Of a DNA stretch of 64,000 bases, positions 51,750 through 59,175 are shown piece by piece; the first letter of the stretch is position 1, and every line of letters begins with the position of its first letter. This stretch comes from JAWKUK01 sp964402175 (lineage in GTDB: Bacteria > Planctomycetota > UBA1135 > GCA-002686595): contig CAYOBN010000011.1 of the NCBI GenBank assembly GCA_964402175.1, positions 24,799-88,798 of the forward strand, in the 5' to 3' direction. Made by a program: the position numbers and the translations under genes. The notes below the pieces were generated by a model. The model was not told the DNA's origin, searched no databases, and saw nothing but the letters and a program-made list of their open reading frames with translations.

Positions 51750-53288
51750 TTAGAGGGATCCGTTCAAGGCGGCGATGGCGCGGTCGAGCTGGCCATCGCG
51801 CTCGAGGATCGACGATGCGAGTTGATAGAGCTCTCGGCGGTCGAAGGAGTACTCCGACTCCTGAGCTGCAGTGCGAAGGGTGTGGATCGCCTCATCCAGC
51901 CGCTTCGCGCGGTCGAGCGCGATCGCATAGGTCTTCACGAGGCGTTGGCGCTCCGCCCGCTCGAGGCCGTGCCGGCGATCGAAGACCGGGCGCAGCAGAT
52001 CGACGGTGCGTTCGTACTGACGGCTCGCGCTCAGACGCTCGGCTTGCGCGATCCGCTCGCGGTCACCCAGGAGTCCGACCTCCAGGTCCATGCCGAGGGC
52101 GATCTCGGCTCGATTGCGCTCCTCGCGCACGAAGTTCGCGAGGCCTTCGTTCTCCGCGGTCTTGCACGCGGCTAGCGCCGCAATGTGGGCCTTCGCAGAG
52201 TTCGCGCTGGCGGCGGCGCGTCTGTAGGCGGCGCCGCGGGCGTCGCCTTGGCGATCCTGAGCTGCGTTCAGCCAGGCCCGGAAGGCGTCGTCGTGCTGAC
52301 CGGCGCGATCGAGCGCGTTGGCACGCAAGTCCATGAGCTCGATGTCACGGTCTCCGTCGACGCTGTAGGTCGCCGCAAGATCGATCGAGCGCAGCGCATC
52401 CAGCGGCTGGCCAGCAAGGGAATATGCGCGCGCTCGGATCAGAAGGCGTTCGCGGCGCTCGCTGGCGTCGACCGAGGGAGCAACGTCGTCCAGCGAATTG
52501 AGGACGAGAAGAGCGCGAGATGCATTTTCGCGGGCGACCTCGGGGTTCTTTGCCTCTTCACCGAGGCGCGTATGCGCGTCGGCCAGACGGCGTCGCGCTT
52601 CGACGCCGAAGGCGTGCGGCTTGCGATAGGACGCCAAGTCATCGAAGCGTTCGATCGCGAGGTCCCAACGCCCGGCGCGACCGTACTGTTTTCCGGCCTC
52701 CAGATAGGCCTCCGCGACGAGGTCCGAATCGGGGTACTCATCGATCAGCGCGTCGAAGGCGCGACCGCTCTCGAAAGGGCGCGCGCCCGAGTTGGCGTCG
52801 ATCTCGGCGCGAATCCACGCTGCACGCGGTGCTTGAGCCGAACGCGGGTGCCTCACGATGGCCTTCCAGAGCGAGTCGCTCGCGTGCTTGAAAAGCTCAT
52901 CGCGGGTCGGATAGGAAGAGAGCTCCTCGCTGACTTCGATCGTCCGCGGCCCGACGCGAACGGCGAGGCCGACGGAGCCAGCGACCCACCCGAGGGCCTC
53001 CTCGAGCGGCTGACCCTCGAGCCGCGCGTAGAAGATCGGATCGCGCGAGATGAGCTCGAGGCCTTTGACGCTACGCCCGAGCTCACTGCCAATGTGTTCG
53101 ACGACCCGTCGGAACGACGCCGGAGTTGCGAGCAGCGTCAGCAGGTCGTCGCCAGCCTCGCTTACGGTGCAGCGCACTTCGAAGCGCGGCTCGGTGGCGA
53201 GCTCGGCCGCGCGGCGGAGACGCGCATCGTCCGCGCCAACGCTGGCGAGACCTTGCGAGGCAAGCGCGAGCAGCAGGCAGCCGATCAT
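51750..53288 (-). CDS. Secreted STN-like plus TPR repeat protein, flagellar operon
   Basis: A 512-aa exported protein. Following the signal peptide is a domain with a secretin/STN-like pattern (FRRVVEHIGSELGRSVKGLEL...LEGQPLEEALGWVAGSVGLAVRVGPRTIEVSEEL, about 55-125). At least five TPR-like helical repeats follow (for example SDLVAEAYLEAGKQYGRAGRWDLAIERFDDL). It overlaps the LDEDLF gene by 4 bp. It may be a periplasmic scaffold for the flagellar base. No characterised homologue was recognised. Confidence 0.68.
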   Translation of the reverse strand: MIGCLLLALASQGLASVGADDARLRRAAELATEPRFEVRCTVSEAGDDLLTLLATPASFRRVVEHIGSELGRSVKGLELISRDPIFYARLEGQPLEEALGWVAGSVGLAVRVGPRTIEVSEELSSYPTRDELFKHASDSLWKAIVRHPRSAQAPRAAWIRAEIDANSGARPFESGRAFDALIDEYPDSDLVAEAYLEAGKQYGRAGRWDLAIERFDDLASYRKPHAFGVEARRRLADAHTRLGEEAKNPEVARENASRALLVLNSLDDVAPSVDASERRERLLIRARAYSLAGQPLDALRSIDLAATYSVDGDRDIELMDLRANALDRAGQHDDAFRAWLNAAQDRQGDARGAAYRRAAASANSAKAHIAALAACKTAENEGLANFVREERNRAEIALGMDLEVGLLGDRERIAQAERLSASRQYERTVDLLRPVFDRRHGLERAERQRLVKTYAIALDRAKRLDEAIHTLRTAAQESEYSFDRRELYQLASSILERDGQLDRAIAALNGSL

Positions 53289-54484
53289 CGCGACTCCTCC
53301 TGCGCGATCGAGAGCCCCTGGTCGTAGTACGTGAGCGCGATGAGGTAGTCGATCTCTTCGCGGAGCGTCTTGGTGAGCGGTGTACCGCGGTCCTGGTTGG
53401 CGAGGACCGTGAACAGGTTGCGCCTTGCCCGGGTGTATTCACCCGACTGAATCAGACGGCGGGCGATCTCGAGCGCGACCTCGTGGGTGTTGGAGTAGGT
53501 CGCTGGATCGAGGCTGGTCGGGTTCGTGCGCTCCGGTTCGTATGCGACGGACGGATCGCGCTGGCTCGCATTGGCGGGCACTTGTGGTTGCGCACCGCGA
53601 GCGATCGCATCGGCCAGGGTCGAAGTCACGGCCGCCAGGGTCTTGTTGACCGACTGGCTCTGCTGCTGCGTGATCAGGAAGATCATCCCGTTGACCAGGA
53701 GGAAACAACCGACGAGCACCCAGAGCATCTTGCTACGGGCAGGCGGGAGGTCGATCGCATCCGGGAAGGCGGTCAACAGAGCGCCTTGACCGACCGCGCT
53801 CTTCGGCTTGGCTTCCGGCGCAGCTTCGGCGGGCTTGGCCTCAGGCGCCTTCTTCTCGCGCATCACGACCGTGGGCTTCGCCGCGGCCTTCTTGTTCTTG
53901 GGTTTGCGCTCGCGAGCGCCGGCGGCATCGTCGGCCGTCGGTGTCTCGGCAGGCGGAGCCGGCGCGCGCTCGGCGGGCTTCGCTGGCTCGACGTCGGCGA
54001 CCTTCGCAGCCGGGGCCACAGGCGGAGCAGGGGCGACCTCGGCCACCTTCTTCGGCTCGGTCTTCTTAGGTGCTGCGGGCTCGGGCTCGAGCGCCCACGG
54101 TTCGGGCGCGAGATCCGCGAGCGGGTCCGGATCGAGCAGCGGATCCTCGGTGCCGAAGGTCGCGCTCGCGCCGAGGTCCATGAGCTCGCCGAAGCCGAAG
54201 AGGTCTTCGTCGAGGTCGCTGGATGCGATCGGCGCCGAGGGCAGCGGCGCGCGCGGCTCCGCAGGCTTGGGCGCGGAGGGCGCGGACTGGGGCTGCTCTG
54301 CTGTGCGCGCCTTCGGAGCGGGCGCCGCGGGCGCAGCAGCCGGCAGAGGTGCGCTCGGGCCCGCAGCCGCGGACTCGCGCGCTGCAGCGATCAGGTCCGA
54401 CATGCCTTGCACGTCGGGGAAGTCGAAGAGGTCCTCGTCGAGGCCCTCCAGCTCGGCCAATCTGGTGCGGACGTCGTCGGCCAT
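53285..54484 (-). CDS. Bitopic protein with duplicated LDEDLF motif and Ala/Pro-rich linker
   Basis: A 399-aa protein. The cytoplasmic N-terminus carries the acidic motif LDEDLFDF (15-22) and again LDEDLFGF (91-98), each followed by a Met/Leu/Asp stretch (DVQGMSDL, ELMDLG). A long Ala/Pro/Glu/Lys-rich linker (about 110-250) leads to one membrane helix (253-271) and a periplasmic helical domain of about 128 residues. This resembles the layout of polar landmark proteins such as FimV/HubP, although no LysM domain is present. It could connect cytoplasmic regulators to the periplasmic TPR proteins of the same operon. Confidence 0.65.
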   Translation of the reverse strand: MADDVRTRLAELEGLDEDLFDFPDVQGMSDLIAAARESAAAGPSAPLPAAAPAAPAPKARTAEQPQSAPSAPKPAEPRAPLPSAPIASSDLDEDLFGFGELMDLGASATFGTEDPLLDPDPLADLAPEPWALEPEPAAPKKTEPKKVAEVAPAPPVAPAAKVADVEPAKPAERAPAPPAETPTADDAAGARERKPKNKKAAAKPTVVMREKKAPEAKPAEAAPEAKPKSAVGQGALLTAFPDAIDLPPARSKMLWVLVGCFLLVNGMIFLITQQQSQSVNKTLAAVTSTLADAIARGAQPQVPANASQRDPSVAYEPERTNPTSLDPATYSNTHEVALEIARRLIQSGEYTRARRNLFTVLANQDRGTPLTKTLREEIDYLIALTYYDQGLSIAQEESR

Positions 54485-54487
54485 GGG

Positions 54488-55462
54488 TCAGCTCCAGAGC
54501 GCACGTTGGAGCGTGCGGCGCGGGTCGGGTCCGGCCAGCAGTCGTCCCACGACGACCGCCAGCGCGGGGGAGAGGATCACGGGGGCGTGCGGGTCCTCGG
54601 CCAAGGTCTGCAGCAGCTCGCGCGCCGTTTCGGGGCCGAGGTGATCGAGCTCGGTCAGGTCGATGCGCCCTTCGATGTCGAAGTCCGCCGACGCGATGTG
54701 GAAACGAGCGCGAGCGCGCGTCCCTTGGCCCGGGGTCGAGCGCACGACGAGGTCCTCCGCCAACGCCGCCGCGCGCGCGAGGCCGCTCGAAGCGCAGACC
54801 ATGCCTTCGAGCTCCGCCTGAACGGAGTCGAAGCCTACCCCGTGGTCGCGGATCTCGACTTGCAGCGAGCGGGTGTCCATCTCGGCGTGCAATTCGATCG
54901 GGTGTTCGGTGACTCCGATGACCGCGCCGTAGGCGTGGCGAGCAGCGTTGTCGACGAGCTCTGCGACGGCCGAGGCGATCCGGGCCCGCGTAGTGGGCGC
55001 GACCTCTGACCGGAGACACCATGCGCTAAGATCCCGCGCGGCGCGCTCGGCTGCCCGCGGGCCGGCGGCGTAGATCCGAGCGAAGCGCGCCGGTGTGACA
55101 TCGGAGGAGCCGGCGCTCTCGGCTTCGACCGCACGGACGAGCTCGTCCACGCCGAAGGGCTTGGTGAGGAGCTCCGCCGCGCCGAGGCGCAAGGCGCGCC
55201 GACAGTCTTCGATCGTCGGGAGGCCCGTCATCAGCACGGTGCGCGGAGCGTTGCCCCGTGCGACGAGCGCGTCGAGCAGGTCGAGGCCGCTCATGCCTGC
55301 CAGAGCCAGATCGGCGACGAGCACCTCCGGGTCCGGCATCGCCAGCGCTTCTTCAGCGCTCGCGGCGATCGAGACGTTGTGCCCGCGGGCCTTCAACGCC
55401 GCAGCCAGCGCCGAAGCGAGCCCGATCTCGTCGTCGACGATCAATACGTCACGAGCGCTCAC
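54488..55462 (-). CDS. Receiver domain fused to RsbW-type ATPase
   Basis: A 324-aa protein. The receiver is canonical (VLIVDDE, EVLVADLALAGMSG with the acceptor Asp, LLTKPF). The following domain is a HATPase_c of the RsbW/SpoIIAB class: N-box AVAELVDNAARHAYG, G1 IRDHGVGFD, G2-like SSGLARAAALAEDL and PGQGTRARARF. About 70 C-terminal residues are unassigned. It starts at GTG 55462, which overlaps the stop of the preceding gene. It may be a phosphorylation-controlled anti-sigma or partner-switch kinase. Confidence 0.8.
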   Translation of the reverse strand: MSARDVLIVDDEIGLASALAAALKARGHNVSIAASAEEALAMPDPEVLVADLALAGMSGLDLLDALVARGNAPRTVLMTGLPTIEDCRRALRLGAAELLTKPFGVDELVRAVEAESAGSSDVTPARFARIYAAGPRAAERAARDLSAWCLRSEVAPTTRARIASAVAELVDNAARHAYGAVIGVTEHPIELHAEMDTRSLQVEIRDHGVGFDSVQAELEGMVCASSGLARAAALAEDLVVRSTPGQGTRARARFHIASADFDIEGRIDLTELDHLGPETARELLQTLAEDPHAPVILSPALAVVVGRLLAGPDPRRTLQRALWS

Positions 55463-56142
55463 GCCGCACCTCCGAACCGCGGGAAGCGCAGCACGATGCA
55501 GCGGTGCTGCGGGCTCGTCGTGTGAACGGTGCAGGTCCCACCGAGGCGCAGCACATCGCGCTTGCCGAGCAGAAGCGGCAAGTCGAGGCGCTCCGTACCG
55601 TCGAGCGCGTCCGTACCGCTGGGCGGATCGTCGACGACCGAGAGCGTGACGCTGTCGTCGTCGGCGTGGGCGTGCAGCAGCAGCTCTCGCTCGGCACGCA
55701 GCAGGCTCGCGCGTACGAAGCGCCGCAGCGTGGCGACCAGCAGCGGGCCGTCGGTCTCCAGCACGACCCCACCTTGTTCGACCAGGATCCAGAGGCGGCG
55801 ACGCTCGCGCTCGTCGAGTCCCGCGCGCACACTGGCAGCGAGGTCGGCGAGGCAGCAGCGGGTCCGCCGCAGAGCGGTCGGCTGCGTCCAGCGCCACAGG
55901 TCGTCGACGGCGTCCTCCACGCGCGCCAGCTCGCCCAGGGCGCGGTCGACGTAGCCCGCGCTCCGGCGCTGGCCCTCGAGCACCGCGCGCAGCGCCGCGA
56001 GCGGCCCGCGGACCGCCTGCTGCATGTGCTCAGCCAGTGCGGCCCGGGTGCGGTCGTCGCCAGCGGACTGCGTCGCGAGCACCGCCAGCCCGTCGGTGCC
56101 GGGTGCCGCGCTCTCCGCGCTCGTTGTGACTCGCTGTTGCAT
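55459..56142 (-). CDS. Degenerate histidine kinase, first gene of flagellar operon
   Basis: A 227-aa protein, soluble. The DHp-like helix reads EHMQQAVRGPLAALRAVLEG, in which the acceptor His of the HExRxPL motif is replaced (QAVRGPL). The following N-box position reads LLVATLRRFVRASLLRA, lacking the Mg-binding Asn. The DxGxG loop is also altered (VVDDPPSGTD). It therefore appears unable to phosphorylate itself. It starts at ATG 56142 about 15 nt after the predicted sigma-54 transcription start. It may be a scaffold or allosteric partner for the receiver-ATPase fusion it overlaps. Confidence 0.7.
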   Translation of the reverse strand: MQQRVTTSAESAAPGTDGLAVLATQSAGDDRTRAALAEHMQQAVRGPLAALRAVLEGQRRSAGYVDRALGELARVEDAVDDLWRWTQPTALRRTRCCLADLAASVRAGLDERERRRLWILVEQGGVVLETDGPLLVATLRRFVRASLLRAERELLLHAHADDDSVTLSVVDDPPSGTDALDGTERLDLPLLLGKRDVLRLGGTCTVHTTSPQHRCIVLRFPRFGGAA

Positions 56143-56167
56143 GGGTCGCCTCGTGTGCTGGACCGGC

Positions 56168-56182
56168 GCAATACCGGTGCCA
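56168..56182 (-). promoter_or_regulatory. Sigma-54 promoter of the flagellar operon
   Basis: On the minus strand TGGCAC (56182-56177), five bases CGGTA, then TTGC (56171-56168): the -24 GG and -12 GC elements at consensus spacing. The expected start, about 12 nt downstream, is near 56157, giving a leader of about 15 nt to ATG 56142. Confidence 0.8.
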
Positions 56183-56806
56183 GGTGCGGAGATCGACCGA
56201 AGCGGCCGGAACGCTTTACGCTTCAGTGGAACTTTCCGGAATCCTTTTCCGTGTCCGGCTCGGCGGGCAGGGCCGGCCCCCCTGTCGGACTTTCCGACAC
56301 CTGTCGCTCGGCGCGACACCGCCGTGGGCATGGGGGCCAGGCGCAGGCCTGGCCGAGGGGGTCCCGGCGGATGCGGCACCCCGCCTTGGGGCCCCCCAGC
56401 GGATTCGGAAGGACGTGAGCGGATCGCTGCCTTCATACGGAGCGCACGCAGCCTCATCCCGCTTCGACTCACCGGCTGAGGTCGGCGCGCGGGCGAACCT
56501 GCTCGGGTCGAGCACCGCAGCCGCAAGCGTGCACGCGCCCGCACACGGATCCGACCCTGCCGCGGCGCGTGGCAGAGCGCCATCCCGCCACGGTTGACCT
56601 GGTGTGACACATAGCGCTCGATGGTCTGGAGGTCCTCTGCGACAGGGAGAAGGTGAACGAACGATCTGCTGTTCGGTGTCGCGCGATGGAGCCTCAGCCA
56701 GCGGAGCGACCGAGTGCCTGCGATACCATGCGCCCCGCAGCCGATCTCCTAGGTACCGCGCCGACGTGTACGCTGCGACTCGAGCCCCATTGCACAGTTT
56801 CCCGCG
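56183..56806. other. Long intergenic region, no gene seen
   Basis: This 624-bp region separates the flagellar operon from the porin gene. Frames that cross it are low-complexity shadows of high-GC DNA. A short hairpin occurs at about 56286-56302 (TGTCGGA, CTT, TCCGACA). A TACGCT box lies at about 56769, near the porin start. Upstream activator sites for sigma-54 would be expected here but none was recognised. Confidence 0.5.
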
Positions 56807-58063
56807 ATGCTGCAGCGCACCCTCTTCCTCGCTCTCCCNNNNNNNNNNNNNNNNNNNNNNNNNNNNNNNNNNNNNNNNNNNNNNNNNNNNNNNNNNNNNN
56901 NNNNNNNNNNNNNNNNNNNNNNNNNNNNNNNNNNNNNNGCGATCCGCGACACCTACGCGATCACCCGGGTGGGTGTGTATGCGGACCTGCACCTGGGTGA
57001 CTCCGTGCGGGTCTTCACCGACGTCCGCACGGGGCAGTCCACGGACCGTGACCTGCCGGGGGGGCGACGCGTGGCCGACATGGACACCCTCGACGTGCAG
57101 GAGTTCTTCGTCGACTTCGAGCTCGACCTCGGTGACAGCACGTTGCGACTCCGTCCTGGCCGCCAGATGCTCTCGTTCGGCGCCCAGCGCCTGATCAGCC
57201 CGCTGCCGTGGGCGAACGTCTGGCGATCCTGGGAAGGTCTGACTGCGCTCTGGCGCGGCGGCGACTGGGAGATCACCGGAATCGCGACCCGCTTCGTGCT
57301 GGTCGACAAGACGGACTTCAACGAGGGCGAAGACGACATCTCGCTGCTCGGTGTCTACGCGCGGCGCGCAGCAAAGGGTGGAAGAGAGGGCGTCGAGCTC
57401 TATGCGCTCGCGACGGAGCGACCCGACGTCAACGCGAACGGCACGCTCGGCGACGAAGAGCGCTTGACCGTCGGTGGCCGGCGCTGGTCTCCTTTCGCCG
57501 AGCGCTTCGACTACGAAGTCGAAGCTGCGTGGCAGACCGGCGAGGTCGGTGCAGGTGACGTGGGCGCGTGGTTCGTGTCCAGCCAGATCGGCTGGCGGCC
57601 AGAGGGCATCGTGCCCGGTGACCCGCGCCTCTTCATCGGCCTCGATGGGGCCAGCGGCGACGACGAGGTCGGCGGAGACGTGGGGACATTCCACCCGCTC
57701 TTCCCGCTGGGCCACGCCTACTTCGGCTACATCGACGTCGTCGGACGCTCCAACATCGCCGCGGCGGCTTTCGGAGCGAAGTGGCAGCTCACCGACCGAA
57801 CCGCCTTCGCCGTGAGCCTGCACCACTTCCGTCTGATGGAGCTCGCGGATGCCCTCTACGATGCCGGTAACAACCGCACACGCGCTGGCGCCGACTCCCG
57901 CACCGTGGGCTCCGAGGTCGACCTCCTGCTCGAGTCGCAGCTCGAGCGCTACCTCTTCGGTTATGCCGGGTACAGCCACCTGTTCCCGGGGGCCGCGATC
58001 GGCGACACCGGGCCCGATGCCGGCATCGACTTCTTGTACCTAGGGTTGCGGTACACGTTCTGA
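56807..58063 (+). CDS. Alginate-export-family outer-membrane porin (5' part lost in gap)
   Basis: The N-terminal signal start (MLQRTLFLAL) is followed by a real gap of unknown size (56839-56938). After it, about 374 residues of beta-barrel resume: RVGVYADLHLGDSVRVFTDV, QEFFVDFELDLGDSTLRLRPGRQMLSFGAQRLISPLPWANVWRSWEGLT, and PLGHAYFGYIDVVGRSNI, which fit the Alginate_exp domain. It ends with the aromatic LYLGLRYTF. It probably exports or admits polysaccharide or acidic sugars. The frame across the gap cannot be verified. Confidence 0.8.
   Translation: MLQRTLFLALXXXXXXXXXXXXXXXXXXXXXXXXXXXXXXXXXXAIRDTYAITRVGVYADLHLGDSVRVFTDVRTGQSTDRDLPGGRRVADMDTLDVQEFFVDFELDLGDSTLRLRPGRQMLSFGAQRLISPLPWANVWRSWEGLTALWRGGDWEITGIATRFVLVDKTDFNEGEDDISLLGVYARRAAKGGREGVELYALATERPDVNANGTLGDEERLTVGGRRWSPFAERFDYEVEAAWQTGEVGAGDVGAWFVSSQIGWRPEGIVPGDPRLFIGLDGASGDDEVGGDVGTFHPLFPLGHAYFGYIDVVGRSNIAAAAFGAKWQLTDRTAFAVSLHHFRLMELADALYDAGNNRTRAGADSRTVGSEVDLLLESQLERYLFGYAGYSHLFPGAAIGDTGPDAGIDFLYLGLRYTF
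56839..56938. other. Scaffold gap (100 N), true unknown sequence
   Basis: Unlike the other two gaps, no shared 55-mer flanks this one. It hides the end of the signal peptide and the first barrel strands of the porin gene. Confidence 0.9.
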
Positions 58064-58065
58064 GG

Positions 58066-58126
58066 GGCTTCGGGGTCGCCGTCCACAGGCAGAGTCCGCC
58101 TGCGGACGCACCGAAGCCGGCGACCC
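58066..58126 (+). other. Interleaved inverted repeats downstream of porin gene
   Basis: Helix A pairs 58066-58073 with 58111-58118 (GGCTTCGG/CCGAAGCC). Helix B pairs 58073-58081 with 58118-58126 (GGGTCGCCG/CGGCGACCC). A third hairpin (GTCC-CAGGC / GCCTG-GGAC) is nested in between. A and B interleave, so they form either a pseudoknot or alternative structures. It follows the porin stop directly and may be a terminator or regulatory RNA. Confidence 0.55.
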
Positions 58127-58199
58127 TCGGCGTTGGTACGCTCAGTAGGGCGCGCGCCGGAAAACCCGGGTTTGTGCAACCTGGCGCGACCGCCAACGG

Positions 58200-58205
58200 T
58201 ATCCC
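58200..58205 (+). promoter_or_regulatory. TATCCC -10 box before ECF sigma GTG
   Basis: GGTATCCCTC with the box ending 5 nt before the in-frame GTG at 58211. Transcription would start at the GTG, favouring it over the ATG at 58226. Confidence 0.5.
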
Positions 58206-58210
58206 TCACC

Positions 58211-58756
58211 GTGGAGTCGCAGTCCATGCCCCCGCAGTCCAGCAGCCTCGACCCCAGGGAGGGGCCGCTGGATGCCGAGAGCGAGCCCCTGTCGGGCCCG
58301 CTCGTCCGGGCTCTGCCCCGTCTGCGGGCGCACCTCGCTCGCTCGGGCGGTGAGGTCGATGACCTGACCCAAGAGACGGCCGAGCGCGCGCTCCGGGCTG
58401 CGCCCCAGTTCGATCGCTCCCGCGCGCTGTGGCCGTGGCTCCGCCGCATCGCCGATCGGGTGCGCATCGACAGCGCCCACCGGCGCCGCCGGATACCCGA
58501 GCCCGTGGCCGAGCTCGACCCTGCCGCGCCCGAGCCCATGGACCTCGAGCGCGAGCGTGAAGCCGCCGCGGCGCTCGTACGCGCGCTGCCCGAGCGACAG
58601 CGGACCGTGCTCGTGCGCTTCCACATCGAAGGTGAGTCGATCGAGGAGATCGCTCTCACTCTGGGTGTGCCGCCAGGCACCGTCAAGTCCGACCTCTCGC
58701 GAGCGCGTCGACGGCTCGCGGAGTGGCATTCCGATGGCGAGGAGACGTCGCGATGA
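58211..58756 (+). CDS. ECF RNA polymerase sigma factor
   Basis: A 181-aa ECF sigma factor (from GTG 58211; an ATG at 58226 gives a form 5 residues shorter). Region 2 contains VDDLTQETAERALRAA and ALWPWLRRIADRVRIDSAHRRRR; region 4 contains ALPERQRTVLVRFHIEGESIEEIALTLGVPPGTVKSDLSRARRRL. It overlaps the next gene (ATGA at 58753), its likely anti-sigma factor. Confidence 0.88.
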   Translation: MESQSMPPQSSSLDPREGPLDAESEPLSGPLVRALPRLRAHLARSGGEVDDLTQETAERALRAAPQFDRSRALWPWLRRIADRVRIDSAHRRRRIPEPVAELDPAAPEPMDLEREREAAAALVRALPERQRTVLVRFHIEGESIEEIALTLGVPPGTVKSDLSRARRRLAEWHSDGEETSR

Positions 58757-59175
58757 GCGCCCCTGAGACCCACGATCCCCTCTGGCGCGCGATCGAAGCG
58801 CACTTGGACGCGCGCACCGATCCCTTCGCGGATCCTGCTCTGGCGAGCGCCCTTGCGGCTGCGCCCGAGACCGCCGCCATGGCTCGGCGCTTGATTCGGC
58901 GGATCGCTCTGTTGCAGGCGCAGCCGCGGAACCGGGGGTACCCGAGGGCGCGCGTGTATGCAGCGGCAGCAGCGCTCTTCGCCGTGGCGGCGTGGCTGTG
59001 GTGGCCGGAGCCCGCACCCTCGCCCGCGCCCGCGACCCCGAACTCCGCTGGCGCAGTCCTCTACGCCAGCATGAAACGCGAACACCACCGCAGCGCTGCC
59101 GTGCTCACAGAGGTGATTCACCTCGGCACGGAGCGCCATGTCGGATGGTCCCTTGGTCCCGCCAATCCACGCTGA
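58753..59175 (+). CDS. Single-pass membrane protein, probable anti-sigma factor
   Basis: A 140-aa protein. A cytoplasmic part (LWRAIEAHLDARTDPFADPALASALAAAPETAAMARRLI) precedes a membrane helix (RVYAAAAALFAVAAWLWW) and a short exterior Pro/Ala tail. It overlaps both neighbours (ATGA at its start, TGATG at its end). No zinc motif is seen. The anti-sigma role follows from position and topology. Confidence 0.65.
   Translation: MSAPETHDPLWRAIEAHLDARTDPFADPALASALAAAPETAAMARRLIRRIALLQAQPRNRGYPRARVYAAAAALFAVAAWLWWPEPAPSPAPATPNSAGAVLYASMKREHHRSAAVLTEVIHLGTERHVGWSLGPANPR

Noticed and set aside
56216..57979. 587-aa minus-strand frame through the N gap
   Set aside because: It is kept open only by N and GC bias and is opposite the porin gene.
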